DNA of 64,000 nt from Grammothele lineata. Its lineage: Eukaryota; Basidiomycota; Agaricomycetes; Polyporales; Polyporaceae. Numbering within the stretch: the first letter of the stretch is position 1; the number at the start of each line of letters is the position of its first letter. This document shows, piece by piece, positions 50,466-61,678 of this stretch. The position numbers were made by a program, and so were the translations under genes. The stretch lies in contig NDFF03000050.1 in NCBI GenBank assembly GCA_002150815.3, forward strand, positions 310,001 to 374,000, in the 5' to 3' direction. The notes below the pieces were generated by a model. It worked only from the letters and a program-made list of their open reading frames with translations. It had not been told where the DNA came from and did not search any database.

Positions 50466-51880
50466 ATGGTAGACAACGCAGGAATGTCTGTGGAAGAGGC
50501 CGAGGTATGTACCAGTGGGCTGCTGACTCCTCCAAGGCGTCGCTTTCCCAAGCTGACGAGTCCGCCCAACCTCCAGATTCTTGCTCTGGTAGCAGAAGCT
50601 ATTGGCTTCGGGCTGTTCACAGTACTTTATGCTGTATCCGGGTGGATACTGCTTTTTAGGCGTGGTGGTAGGCGCAACGCGTCCCGCAGTTGGGCATTGT
50701 GTACCACTACGTCCGCCATGTGGCTTCTGTCGGTCGCCGTGAGTGCCTTACCGCCGTTTCCTTCTTGCGCACGACTCAACACGTCCTGTAGCATTTAAGC
50801 TTGGATCTTCACAGAGCCATAGTAGGTTTTCTTGACAACGCGGGGACATCTGAAGGCGCGCTCCTGTACTTCACCGCCCTGGGCGAGTGTACGCACGTCG
50901 CTAAAACGGCGGTATTCATCACTATGACTGTCGTCGGCGATACGTTTGTGGTAGGTTTTTCGACGCTTGTCAAACGTTGAACGCTGATTCCAACTTTAAA
51001 TACCAGACGTACAGGCTTTGGGTGGTACTGAGAGCGTTCCCTGACGCATGGGACCGGATGCGATGGATCGTCGCACTGCCTATCCTCCTGCTCCTCGGCA
51101 CGGCCGGTACGTAATTGAGAGTGTTCATTCATATTTCCATCACTCATGCCTATTTTAGTTGGCGGTTATATCGCATGCTACAGATTCTCGCTCGCGGTCG
51201 ACCCCGAGTCGCTTTTGTCAAGCCACTTTCAACCGTGGATCCTCTCCTTCTTCCTACTATCCCTCGCGACAAACGTCCTCTGCACTTGTGGGTGGTCTCC
51301 GACTTCCCCCTCGATCGACTCGTTGAATACGTTTCCGCGGCAGTGCTAATTGCCGGTCGCATCATCTCATCCAATCGCGAGGTACGCGGGTACCGCGTCG
51401 GCTCGATACGCGCCACGTCCGGGTGGCCCAGCAGCGTCGTCGAGACGCTTGTTCAGTCGGCCGCCATATACTCGCTGGCTCTACTGTCCCTCCTCGGGGT
51501 ATACTTCCAGGGCTCGAACGCGCAGTACATCTGCTTGGATCTCCTGCAGCCGCTTATCGTACGTTCCCTCTCGCTAGTCTTACCTCGGCCGAGTCACGAC
51601 TGAAATCTCGTGCCTGCCCGTGTCGCAGGGCGTGACGTTCACCCTGATCACCATTCGTGTCGGGCTAGGGAGCAGGATAGACAGCGCGACGTGCAGCGAG
51701 GTAGACTTCGATCCGCCAGACCACCCGGAAGACATTCCGGTCGGAAGTCGCGGTTCTAGCGCGGATTACCCACTCGACCTCATCGCGGTCAGCGTAACTG
51801 CGCGCGAGGAACAGCCAGACGCGAGCGTCAAGGATGAGCCTAAGGAGCATCTGGAGGACGGAGAGCATAGCGTTCGATAA
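50466..51880 (+). CDS. Seven-transmembrane protein, basidiomycete-specific family (351 aa)
   Basis: Seven exons: 50466-50504, 50577-50738, 50792-50950, 51007-51106, 51159-51287, 51344-51558, 51629-51880; phases close to 351 aa. The start MVDNAGMSVEEAE is typical of the family. Seven hydrophobic spans are visible, for example LVAEAIGFGLFTVLYAVSGW, TAVFITMTVVGDTFV, IVALPILLLLGTAVGGYIAC, ILSFFLLSLATNVLCTLLIA, VQSAAIYSLALLSLLGVYF and GVTFTLITIRVGLG. The tail of about 70 aa is acidic and probably cytosolic. The family is large in Polyporales and has no experimentally known ligand that I am aware of; a receptor-like role is inference only. It is the best preserved member of the cluster. Confidence 0.87.
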
Positions 51881-52246
51881 TAGTGGAACGCATGGCTGCT
51901 CGTGTTGTATATGATGACTGGCGACGACTCACGAACGTACAGTATACGATCCCTAATATGTGCCATGAGCGAATACCTTACAGCCGTTCACTTTCTACTT
52001 TCTATCAACCCTTTCAGTGCGATTCGCTTGACCGAGACTCGTCCTAGCGCGAGAAGTAGCAATTACGGCATCATACCAAGTTGATGTAGCCAATTTCAGA
52101 ACGGCGTCGCAGCAGACTGGGACGGAGCGCCAGACTGCATACACGTTTTCGGGGCGCTAAACGAGTCCTCAGTCTCCGACGATAGCAGAGCGTCCTTAGT
52201 TCCGCGAAGACCGGGTATTCTTCGAACTCAGTCGTACATACGCGCT
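51881..52246. other. Short intergenic between convergent membrane-protein genes
   Basis: 366 nt, no coding sequence seen; presumably both 3' UTRs. Confidence 0.4.
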
Positions 52247-54539
52247 TCACACTTCCGGCGGGATCGGAACGTCCACGCTATCCTTACCTCTCTCAAACTC
52301 CGCGTCGTCCACATCCGCCTCCTCCGCGAAGCTCTCCATACGTCGAGCCGATTTAGACCCGAATTCGACGTCAACTACAGACTGCCGGACCGTCGCGTCA
52401 GCGTCACGCCAATGCGGGATTACGCTCGAAATTCGAATGGCAAAGCGGAGAACTAGCGCACCTGCGGCACGCGCATCCGAGTCATGGGCGTGTTGAACCT
52501 GAGGGACGTGCTGAGGCACTCTGCTCGGCCGGCCATGCCGAGCGTTCCCCACTCGTCTGTCCATGTCGACTCGACGAGCGCTTTCCTGGAGTTGAGGCTG
52601 GCGAAGGGGCCCGTCAGTCACGTTCGTAGGAGCTTTGCGAATAGAGGCGCTTAGACGTACACGGCGAGGACGGAGTTGATGTACGCTGGGGAGGAGTCAA
52701 TCAGCTGGGTATACCCAATACGGGAGGAGTCGGGCGCATACACTTGGTGGTGGGCATATTGAGTGCGATGTAGATCATGCCCCTCGGCTGCGCAAGCGCC
52801 TAAAGATGACGACGTCAGAACGCGGAACGCGATATGAAGGAAATCTGAGCATCGCTTACGAAGATAACGCATAGCAAGCTCAGGGTGCTGAGACAATCCG
52901 TCCTCAGGTCACAATCGAGGCTCGTTTTAGTGGAACGACTTACCACGTCAACAGCCCTGCGTACCCGCCGAGAGTCGAGTCAGACAAGCGGAAGAAGTTG
53001 AGTAACGAAACACACCTGTGTTGATCGTGTATATGACCAAGACCTTGAGCATCGAGTCGGTTCTGTCCTAGTCCTCAGCCATATAATCATCTCAGATAAG
53101 GCGGTTGGTGCGAACCTTCTGAAGCCCGTTCGGCTATTTCTCAAGAAAGAAATAAGCGTAGATGTGAGGAGAACGTCGGTAGCTAAGACGCAGGCGAAGG
53201 CTCCAGAGGTGAGCCACTAGGCGGGTGACGACCGTTGAGTTGACATCGTATTGGATGATTTGTACGGTCACGTACTGTCCAATTATCCCACTCTGCGAAG
53301 GTCGGTAGCCTGAAACTGTGAGAAGGTCAGATAGGCGCTTGTGAAGTCTTCGTGTATCAACGTACGACTGTACACATGCCGCTACAGGGGATTCGTCAGC
53401 AGCGATGGACTACAAGGCATGCTGGGGACGTACCGAGAGCGAATCCTGGAGAGATCGGGCGAAGTCGGGGACGATCGGAGGAGATCGCGTGGGATCAACG
53501 TGTGCAGTGATCAGACAGCAACGGTCGGTGCGTACCTGCGGCAACCAGCATGAACACACCCTGGATCGGAAACGTTAGAAAGGGAGTAGAAGGATCCTTC
53601 AGACACACGAACCGCCAACAATACCACGTAGCGTAGTCTGTCCCCGACTACGGTAGGTACATCAGCTTTGGAACCATTTACGACAGTCATCTAAGACGAC
53701 TACACGTACGAAGGTATACTCTGCGCGCGTAGAAGCTGGGAGTTCCGGATAGACTGTCAGTCGAGACCCGCCGGAACTCGGTCAACTGATGTTCTTACCT
53801 TTGTCCCAGGAGTATGATGACGCCCTGCATCTCGTGGTTAGGGCGAGCCATGGAAATAAGGGAAGATGGCATACCGAGACAGGCGTCAAGACCTAGACGG
53901 CCCAGCAGTGCGAAGAGTGAGCGTCAATACAGATGCTAGACGGTATAAACACCCTGAACGTACTCGTATGCTCCTGTGCCCCATGTTCAGTTATGATCCG
54001 TCTTTGACCGTGGTTGGCGTGCTTACCAGTTACCGTACTGTAGCGCGGTGTGATTTCCAAAGTTCCTTACGAGATAGTGATAGCTGCTCAACGCTTCAGT
54101 GGAGTAATGACGCGTCACGAAGTCGCCGCGCTTACCTGACGAGTATGCTCAGCACTGAATGAAAGGAGTCCGCGATGCTACAGGTTGAAACGTCAGGGAA
54201 AACCTAGTGAAGATCGAACGGAGTCGACTCACAACATGGCGGATACCTAGGTGGGCCATATCGCAGTCAACGAGGAGTCTGCACCATCAGATTGGATATA
54301 CGTACGATAACTTGTAGAGTAAAACTGTCTCCACGATACATTTGAAAGTATCTCCAAGTTTGATGAGCCGAAAGACCATACATCCTGAGTATGCCATGGT
54401 CAGAGTACGCCTTGGATAGAGGAGATGACGACACGTACATGAGACCGACACACATCCCGACGAACACGGCGCCAAAGGATCCTCCGACATCGGAGAAGTC
54501 CAGGGTAGGAAGAGAGGCCATGTCCGAAGCGGCGACCAT
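52247..54539 (-). CDS. DUF6534-like multi-pass membrane protein
   Basis: Minus strand. Exon 1 54539-54439 (101 nt, GGSFGAVFVGMCVGLM), exon 2 54384-54306 (79 nt, MYGLSAHQTWRYFQMY), a 14-nt exon 54246-54233, a 42-nt exon (IADSFHSVLSILVR), a 57-nt exon (YHYLVRNFGNHTALQYGNW) and a 10-nt exon gagcatacga. C-terminal pieces read IYIALNMPTTK, AYINSVLAV and LNSRKALVEST, then a tail (VRQSVVDVEFGSKSARR) to a stop at 52247. These match the order of DUF6534 proteins. The middle exons (about 52,900-53,900) could not be resolved completely and one or more lesions there cannot be excluded. Confidence 0.65.
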
Positions 54540-55629
54540 TTTGTTTTACAGGCCGTTCGCCCGTTGCTGGGCCTCCGCTACGCGTGCGAGAGAATACGGG
54601 GAGGGGCAAAAAGAGGGCCGGCTGAGGGGAAGAAGCAGCCTATACGAACCTTCATGCACATGAGGAGTATCCGTCACCGTCGCGCTTCTCGCGGTGACTG
54701 ATCTATTCGCAGGGGCATATGGCGCTGCGGGGTTTGACGGGCTTCGTTGCCACACCCTCATGCAGCGCGCCAGGCATCTTGCTCCAAGAAGACGAACACA
54801 GCCCCGACAGAGTGAGTGAAATCGGCGTCATAGCGATAGGTCCGAGATGGTGCTATTGATGTCGAGTAGAGGAGACCGTCTGAATAGTAAATCCCGATCC
54901 TATGAACGGTGCCGCGTGAGTAATATCTTCGTTCTGGTCCGAAGTCTGGCGCAAGCGACTTACAATCGTATTCGAAGGTCAGCTGCCCTGGGACGGCGGC
55001 AAAGGGACCACGCTGAGCGCCACGGTTTGGCCAACCACACCGCGATGAGCCTCGAGGCTACAGAAGATGGACCACATTGGTTCCAATTGGGAGCGGCGGG
55101 GCTGACTTAATCACGTAAAACGAACCTGGTGCCCTCTGCTGTCCACACTAATCTGCGCGAGATGTTATTGTCGCGATGCGGGCTCATTTTGTGTGCAGTT
55201 ACCGGAGTAGCTGAGTGAGGGACAAAGTGCGATCATGTCGGATGCAAACGAGACCGGCTGAGGTGGAACTTCGTAGAGTTGCCCACTGAACTCAACTCTC
55301 TGCAGGCAGGAGGGCGGTCCGAGCCGGTCCGAGAATGAGGGCGCTAAACGCAGTCCTGTTGCGCGACGCGGGTTCGAGTCCGAGACGCGCCTAACGTCTG
55401 CTTCAGCTTGTACATTACACGAACCTCCTCCCGTATACCTTCCTAGTCCATCTGTCTCTATCTTTGTCCAAACCACCTCCAGATAACTTAGCGACAAACT
55501 GCAAGCGTTCAAGTCTCGCAACCTCCCACTAAGTTTCACCACGCACACCACCGAAGCCAGCCGCTCAAACGGCACTCTCTCGCCGACCACACCCTCCGAC
55601 CACCTGCTTCCCCCTCTGCCAAAGAGAGC
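54540..55629. promoter_or_regulatory. Divergent upstream region between a DUF6534-like gene and MED25
   Basis: No gene supported. A B-box-like ggttcgagtcc at 55,370-55,380 was examined for a tRNA and rejected. The last 180 nt before the MED25 ATG are C/T-rich. Confidence 0.4.
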
Positions 55630-58600
55630 ATGAGCAGGCCGACAGAGCCGAACAATATCCCCGAGAAAAAAGCTGTTGTCTGTGTCGTGGAGTCGTCGCG
55701 TTCCCTGGAGGCAGAAGGGACTCAATTTTTGACTGGGTACCTCGCGCCACTTCTTCAACGGCTTGCTGAGCCCCAGGCCGGTCCTTCCACGGCGAGTCTT
55801 TTCTTGATTTACGAGACGAGATTGTACTGACACGGAGATAGATTATCGTTGGTTTGGTCTGCTATGGGATGGCTGACACATACCCAAATCCCATTCTCAA
55901 GAAGACCTACTTTACTTCTCCGCAACTCATCCTGACAAACCTCCAGGAGAGACCGCATGAGTATGGTATTGGGCAGACATGTTCGAGAGCGGGATATGGT
56001 ATGGCTGCGCTCGAGGGTGTGGTTGCTGCACTCGAGGTGAGTCGCACGTTCCTTGGGTCTTGTGAAGAGGGCATGGGCGTTCCATGTTGGTGGATGGTCG
56101 GAAGAGAATGCTCGCGCGGTTCAATGGATATTCTCTTGAACTTGCTGGAGGATGTTGTTCGTGGAAGATTTGCTGAGTGCGTGTGGTCGCGCGAACGACC
56201 AACGTGACGTTGCCTCTCGCGCCGTCTACGATGAGCTTCCATTCGCCAAGCGTAGCCCCTTATTAATGGACTTTTTGTAACGTCGACCCGCAGTCTCGCA
56301 GACGTCGAGGCTGATGGCGCGTTTCTCGTCTTCCTAGTGCGCATACAGCAGACGCGGACTCTGACCTTTGGCCTCGCAGTTGTTTGACACATTGAAAGTT
56401 GAAGTGCGTATGTTCGCGTCCCCGATAGCAAGGAAGTTCACCCGTATCAGAGACCCGAACCAGGTCAAAGTTTACACATCGTCCATTTCGCGGCCACCCA
56501 TCCAGACGGTGCTATCAACCCAATGTGGAACATGTCGCCCGCCTTGGACTTCTCGACTTGGGAGTCGCTGCCGAACAGTCTCCGTGAGGTACATCTCTTC
56601 ATGTTCTGTTGCTTCAGCGTCATTGATTGTGCCACAGCGTGGTATTCACTACAGTACGGTGCTGGTGAAGCCTATACAGCCGTTTATGAAGCTGCACGTT
56701 GCGGTACGATTCCTGCATGTCCCTCTGAATGATCTCTTTGACATTGATTTAGGCCTCGGCCGGGCCATCGCAATCACCATGGTTCCAAGTCCGCCCTCCT
56801 CACGTCGTCCAGATCTCTGGATTCCCCCAGAAAGGTAAATTTCCGTCTTATATATCCTTGGATGGCGTACTGAATAGCTCGCAGGTGTGAAGCGTGCCCA
56901 CAATGCGTCTGCGTCGGATAGAAGCCCCGAGATGCCAAAACGGCCCAGAATCCCGTCGAGCTCGCCGAAAAAGTCGCCAGCTGTCGTCACTACCGCCCCT
57001 CCCTCCTCCTCACCTCCGTCCTCCGTCCACTCTGCACAGTCTTCAGTCGTCTCTGCCCCCATTCCGGCCTCTGCGACAACCTCCGCTCCACCACCAGCCG
57101 CAATGCCGGCGCCGGTGCCACCCGCTCCCGCATCGGTACCAGTACCAGCACCAGCGTCAGCGCCTGCACCTGTACCTGCGCCTGCGCCTGCACCTGCGCC
57201 CGCACCCGCTCCCACGTCCGCACCCGCGCCTACGTCAGCGCCTAGTGGGTCGATGGGTGGCGTCGACCTCGGGACAATGCTCCGCGACCCGGCGTACCGC
57301 GCCAAGTTCCAGCAGCAGCTCGCCGCCTTCGAGCAGATCGTCCGCACGGGGACCCAGCAGCTCCTCACGCTCCGCCAAGCCGGGCAGATGCAGAAAGCGG
57401 CCGAGCTCGAGCTGCAGCTCCGCCCGCGAGTGGAGCGTCTCAAACAGATCAAGCAGAACCTCGTGCAGGCCCTCGCCCCGCACGCCGGCAAGGCTCCTTT
57501 CCCTCAGCAGTCGCAGCAGCAGCAGCCGCCACCCTCAGCGGGGCCGTCTTCTGCGGCTGCTCCAGGACCCGCGGTGTCACAGGCAGGGCCGTCTCAGCCT
57601 AGCATGCAGCAGCAACAACCGCCCAAACCGCCGATGTCGACGCCTACCATGGCTCCTGCGCCGAACCCCGCTGCGGGGAAGCCCCAGCTCACGCCTGGGA
57701 TGGCCGAACAGATGAAAAAGATGGTCGAGCAGAAGAACCGGCTCCCGGGCCAGCAGACGCTGCCGCCTTCTCAGCCGCAGCCGCAACCGCAACCTCAACC
57801 TCAACCGCACCCTCAACAGATGCCTGGATCCGACGGAGGTGCGGCGGGGGCAGGGCCGGTCCCGAAGGGCGCGGCGCGGGTGTGGCAGGGTACGCTGTCG
57901 TGGCGTGGGTTCGACTCGGAGACGCATGTCCGCAAGGACGTGCAGACGCGCGTGTCGATCATGGTACCGGCGGAGAACACGATTGATGTGTAAGTCCTCT
58001 TCACATACCCCATTCTTTGGCTGTGGAGTAGAGCTGGCTGACGCCGGGGCGATCACTTATAGACGCGCCGAGACGTGGCCTGCAACGCTCGTCCTCGCGC
58101 CATCGCCCCACACGGCGGTGCCTAACGAGGTGCTCGCGCAGTGGTTGCGGATGCACAAGTACGTGCCGTGCCTTTTCCACACACAACCGGGTGGGCCAGA
58201 CTCGAAGGCCAATGAAGACCATTTCCGCGCGCTCATTCGCTTGCTAGCCGAGAAGAACCTCGTGAGTTCTCCTCCAACCCCACACGTCCGTGTCGCAGAA
58301 GTTAACACGCTGCGACCTGCAGTACGCCCTCGCGGCGTGGCCTTCTGCTCCTGGCGGACCCCAAGAGAACCGACTGCTCATCTTCCCCTCACGAGGCCTC
58401 AACGGCGCATACTTCCCGGGGCTCGGCGGGATGCCCGAGCTTCCCAAGGGCGGCGCCGGCCCCACCAACGCCCCCCATCCCGCACCGACCGCCGGCCCGT
58501 CGACGGCAGCGGGCGCTAACAATGCGCGGAACATCGGCGCGATAGCGGCGGCGCTGGCACAGGGGTTGCTCCCGCCCCCGCTCTTGGAGCTTTTGCGCGC

Positions 58601-59357
58601 GCAGATGCCGCCAGAGGCGTTTGCGAAGTTTAGGTTGCTCACGCAAGAGGAGAAGGTGAACGTGGCGAAGCAGTTCTTCCAGCTACGCATGAAGCAGCAA
58701 CAGCAACAGCAGCAGCAGCAACAACAACAACAACATCAGCAGCAACAGCAACAGCAACAGCAGCAGGCGGCGGCAGTAGCGGCCGCTCAAGCGCAGATGC
58801 ACGCGCAGATGGGCCTGGGGCTGCACCACTCTCCCCAGCCACAGCCCCAACAGCCGCCTCAACATCAACAGCAGCAGAACGCCTCCATGCCCCAGCTGAC
58901 GCCTTCGACCATGAACCCGTTCGTCTCCGGGGGTCCAAACATGTCCGCCATCCTCGGCCAGTTCGTCAACAACCAGCAGCAGAGCCAAGGCCCGGGCTCC
59001 AACGGCGGTGGCGGCGGCGCACAGGGTCAAGGCCCGCAGCAGCAGCAACAGCAGCAGCACGGTATACCGGGGATGCCCGCGAACGCGGGCACGCTGGCCG
59101 CGATGGCGAATATGCTCGGGATGCAGCTCAACGCACCCCTAGGCCCCGCTGCGCCGCGCAATCTCGGCGGCATGGGCGGGGGCATGCCGGTCAACTTTAC
59201 GGGCTTGGGGCAGCAGGGACAGGCCATGCCGGGGCAGCAGGGCGGGCAGGGGATGCATAGGCGTACGCCGAGCGGGAACGTGCCGTCCGGGGTGTTGCAT
59301 TCGTTCATGCAGCGGACACAGGATATGGGAGGCCCGAACGGTACGCTTGGTGGGTAG
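55630..59357 (+). CDS. MED25: Mediator subunit MED25-like protein (vWA, linker, ACID-like, polyQ)
   Basis: Safe exons: 55842-56036, 56433-56588, 56638-56703, 56753-56834, 56885-57989, 58063-58261, 58323-59357. Exon 1 starts at 55630 (AVVCVVESSRSL, first vWA strand) and a small exon (LFDTLK) lies at 56380. The vWA part continues VGLVCYGMADTYP, GYGMAALEGVVAALE, HIVHFAATHPDGA, WNMSPALDFSTWESLP and RGIHYSTV. A Pro/Ala-rich linker and a helical region (FEQIVRTGTQQLLTLRQAGQ) precede an ACID-like domain opening VWQGTLSWRGF and ending around LLIFPSRGLNGAYFPGLGG. The tail is Gln/Gly/Met-rich. MED25 links activators to Mediator in the nucleus. Two junctions are unresolved: exon 1 to 2 closes only with a GC donor (55777-55841), and 56398/56404-56432 would be an unusually short intron. 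Confidence 0.82.
58695..58766 (+). repeat. CAG/CAA polyglutamine tract in MED25
   Basis: 24 codons, all Gln except one His (CAT), mixing CAG and CAA; further Gln runs follow at about 58,870-58,880 and 59,035-59,060. Confidence 0.9.
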
Positions 59358-60340
59358 CGCGTAGGTGGAGGGGCATTCGTATTGATCACATACTGTACAT
59401 TTCTCACCATTGCTGGGGTCGTCGCACGTCTTTCATCATCCTCTTCGTCAACAACTTGTGAACCCGCGGGCGATGCTTGAGTATGTCCGCCACCGTCCGA
59501 TTAACTTGATGCCCTCGACGTCGATTTTGCAGAGCAAAAGACTCCTTTGCACACAACCTCGCCCGAGTGTATACATAACTGACCGACTGTGATACGCGAA
59601 ACCAGAACCGTTCCCCCTGCATCCCTAGCCCTGCGCTGCTCCACATACAGCGTCGCCCGGGTAGCGCGTTTGTCGCCGCCAACTGTGATCGCGAGGGGGT
59701 ACGCACTCTAGGAAGATTAGGGCTCCCAATCTCTATTGGAGCACGAACGACTCGCGGCGACCGGGCATTAAAGAGAAGTGGTAAGAGATGATCATTGTCC
59801 TGTCTACACAACGCGTTGCTTTGCAAGCTGCAATAATGGAAGTGTATGCAATACCTATAACGAAAACATTTTAGCAAAGGATCGTGGACGTGATACCAGA
59901 AATCAGTAAAAAGAAATTTGTCTCATACCCTCGCCCCCAGGGCCCGCCGGCAAGCAGGCCCCTTTGGTGTGAGGGAGAAGGCGATCGAACGCAAATTACA
60001 ATAGTACCATCATACAGAGAAGCAGACACCAATTGAACAGAAAGACTCACCATAGACGTGTGTCTACTCAGACCAAACCATGGGGAAGAGGATGGGACAT
60101 GGAGGACAGAGCGGAAGGCGTTGAACCCAGGCATGTCGCCAAAAGTTTGCTGAGGCGTGCCACGCGCAATGCACGTGAGCGCGCTTGGTCGTGTTTGTCC
60201 CGTGGCGTCATCGTCAGAGTGCTAGACAAGCGCCAATGACGTCCTTTTCCACTCAAACTCTCATCAGACCGACAGACTCGCAACAAAGTCTTCTGCGGCC
60301 TTGAAGCCAGAGATAAAAACGCTAGTAGCAAGCACATATC
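59358..60340. other. Intergenic between MED25 and the PITH gene
   Basis: No coding sequence supported on either strand. A short inverted repeat (agggcccgccgg / caagcaggcccct region) lies near 59,938-59,963. Confidence 0.4.
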
Positions 60341-61280
60341 ATGGCGCACAATCACTCTCATGGCGGCGGCTGTCACGACGAGAGCCACGGCCACGACCAC
60401 GACCACGAGCTTCCGGAAGGCGTCGGCCCGCGCGACAACCTCTACGCGCGCATCGACCGCGCGAACGTCGTCGCGATGAACGCCGAGGAGCCCGGCAAGG
60501 GTCCCGAGGTCATAAAATCTTGGGACCAGCGGCTCGATGAGGGGACGGTACGTATTCACGGAGACTTTTCCTTGGGTACGTAGCTGATGTTTCGCTTTGA
60601 ACAGTACCTGGAATCGGATGCAGACGACCAAATGTGTGTCCCGTAGAGCACGTTTCTGCTTCGCGATCTCTGACCTCATATCTCCCAGGATCATCCGCAT
60701 TCCATTTACTGGAGCCGTTAAACTCCGTGCGTTGCTGCTCAAGTCGGGACCAGGGGACCAGACGCCAGCCAAGGTCTGCCTTGTAAGCGTTACACGGCGT
60801 TCTTAGCGTGCGCCGTGCGATTCTCACCACCGTTCATGGCACAGTTCCCGAACACGGACGCACTTGACTTCTCCGACATCGCAGACATGAAGCCGGTGCA
60901 GGAGTTCGTCGTTCCTCAGGGGCGCGAAGTGGGCGAATACCACGTCATGTACGTTCCCTCTGCGGTATAATGCCGCGATCTGTCCGACTTTTGCTTTTCC
61001 TCATGCGATCGCAGGCCCGCGAAGTTCCCGAACGTGACTTCGATAACTTTGTTCTTCCCTGCCTCTCAAGGGGCTGACACGACTCGGGTGTACTACGTTG
61101 GTTTCCTCGGTCAATGGAGCGAGGTATGTTTCATACTCATACCACGCTACACGTGTCCTCAGTTCTCTCAAACAGCGAAAATTTGAGCCGGTTATGACGG
61201 TGTATGAGTCGAAACCGAACCTCGCAGATCACGACAAGATTCAAGGGATGCAGCAGAACTGGAGCTCTCCATCGTCGTAA
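60341..61280 (+). CDS. PITH domain protein, PITHD1-like (215 aa)
   Basis: Six exons: 60341-60547, 60605-60633, 60689-60782, 60845-60948, 61015-61123, 61176-61280; phases close to 215 aa, the usual length. A His/Gly/Asp-rich N-terminus (MAHNHSHGGGCHDESHGHDH) precedes the PITH domain: LYARIDRANVVAMN, YLESDADDQMIIRIPFTG, VKLRALLLKSGPGD, DALDFSDIADMKPVQEF, VTSITLFFP, VYYVGFLGQW. The third donor was placed at 60783 because this restores PAKVCLFPNTD, as in relatives. PITH is the proteasome-interacting domain of thioredoxin-like TXNL1; in this stand-alone form it is a cytosolic protein of conserved but poorly known role. The N-terminal His cluster suggests metal binding. Confidence 0.93.
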
Positions 61281-61678
61281 CGTGGCAATCGACGGATTAA
61301 CTCAGCACGTTCCGTTCGGGGCCAAACCTACGGTCTAGGCTATATTTTTAGGTGTTTCAGCAGTGTCCAAGGCGATGTTGTACGAGGTACGTCAGGCGTA
61401 GAACCTTCTGTTTCCATTATCTGACCCATTCAAGTAACGGTCTTGCAACACGTTGTCATTGAATATGAATGCCGATGTGGCTTCTCAGTCATCAATCTTC
61501 GCGCGAATTGATGTGCGTCCACAACGTGGAACAAGCACAGCGACTGTATATACTTGACACGCCATAAGTACTTTCGAGAGCCACGTCCATAAGACCCTTC
61601 CTTTTCTACACTACCGCTTGGCGTAGGCTTTGTCCCATTCAATCCGCCTTTCACCTGAGATAGAACTTCCCTTCGCAA
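61281..61678. other. Intergenic before a DUF6534-like gene
   Basis: About 400 nt, no gene seen. Confidence 0.4.

Noticed and set aside
55315..55395. tRNA-like sequence with a perfect B-box (ggttcgagtcc) and an A-box-like segment
   Set aside because: The T-stem pairs at only two of five positions and no 5' acceptor complementary to the 3' side is found upstream, so no functional tRNA can be drawn.
56649..57491. 280-codon minus-strand frame, Gly/Ala-rich
   Set aside because: Antisense of the Pro/Ala-rich linker of MED25; low-complexity shadow.
60774..60844. Donor at 60774 in the PITH gene
   Set aside because: Phase allows it, but using gtaagc at 60783 restores the conserved K-V-x-L-F segment of the PITH domain.
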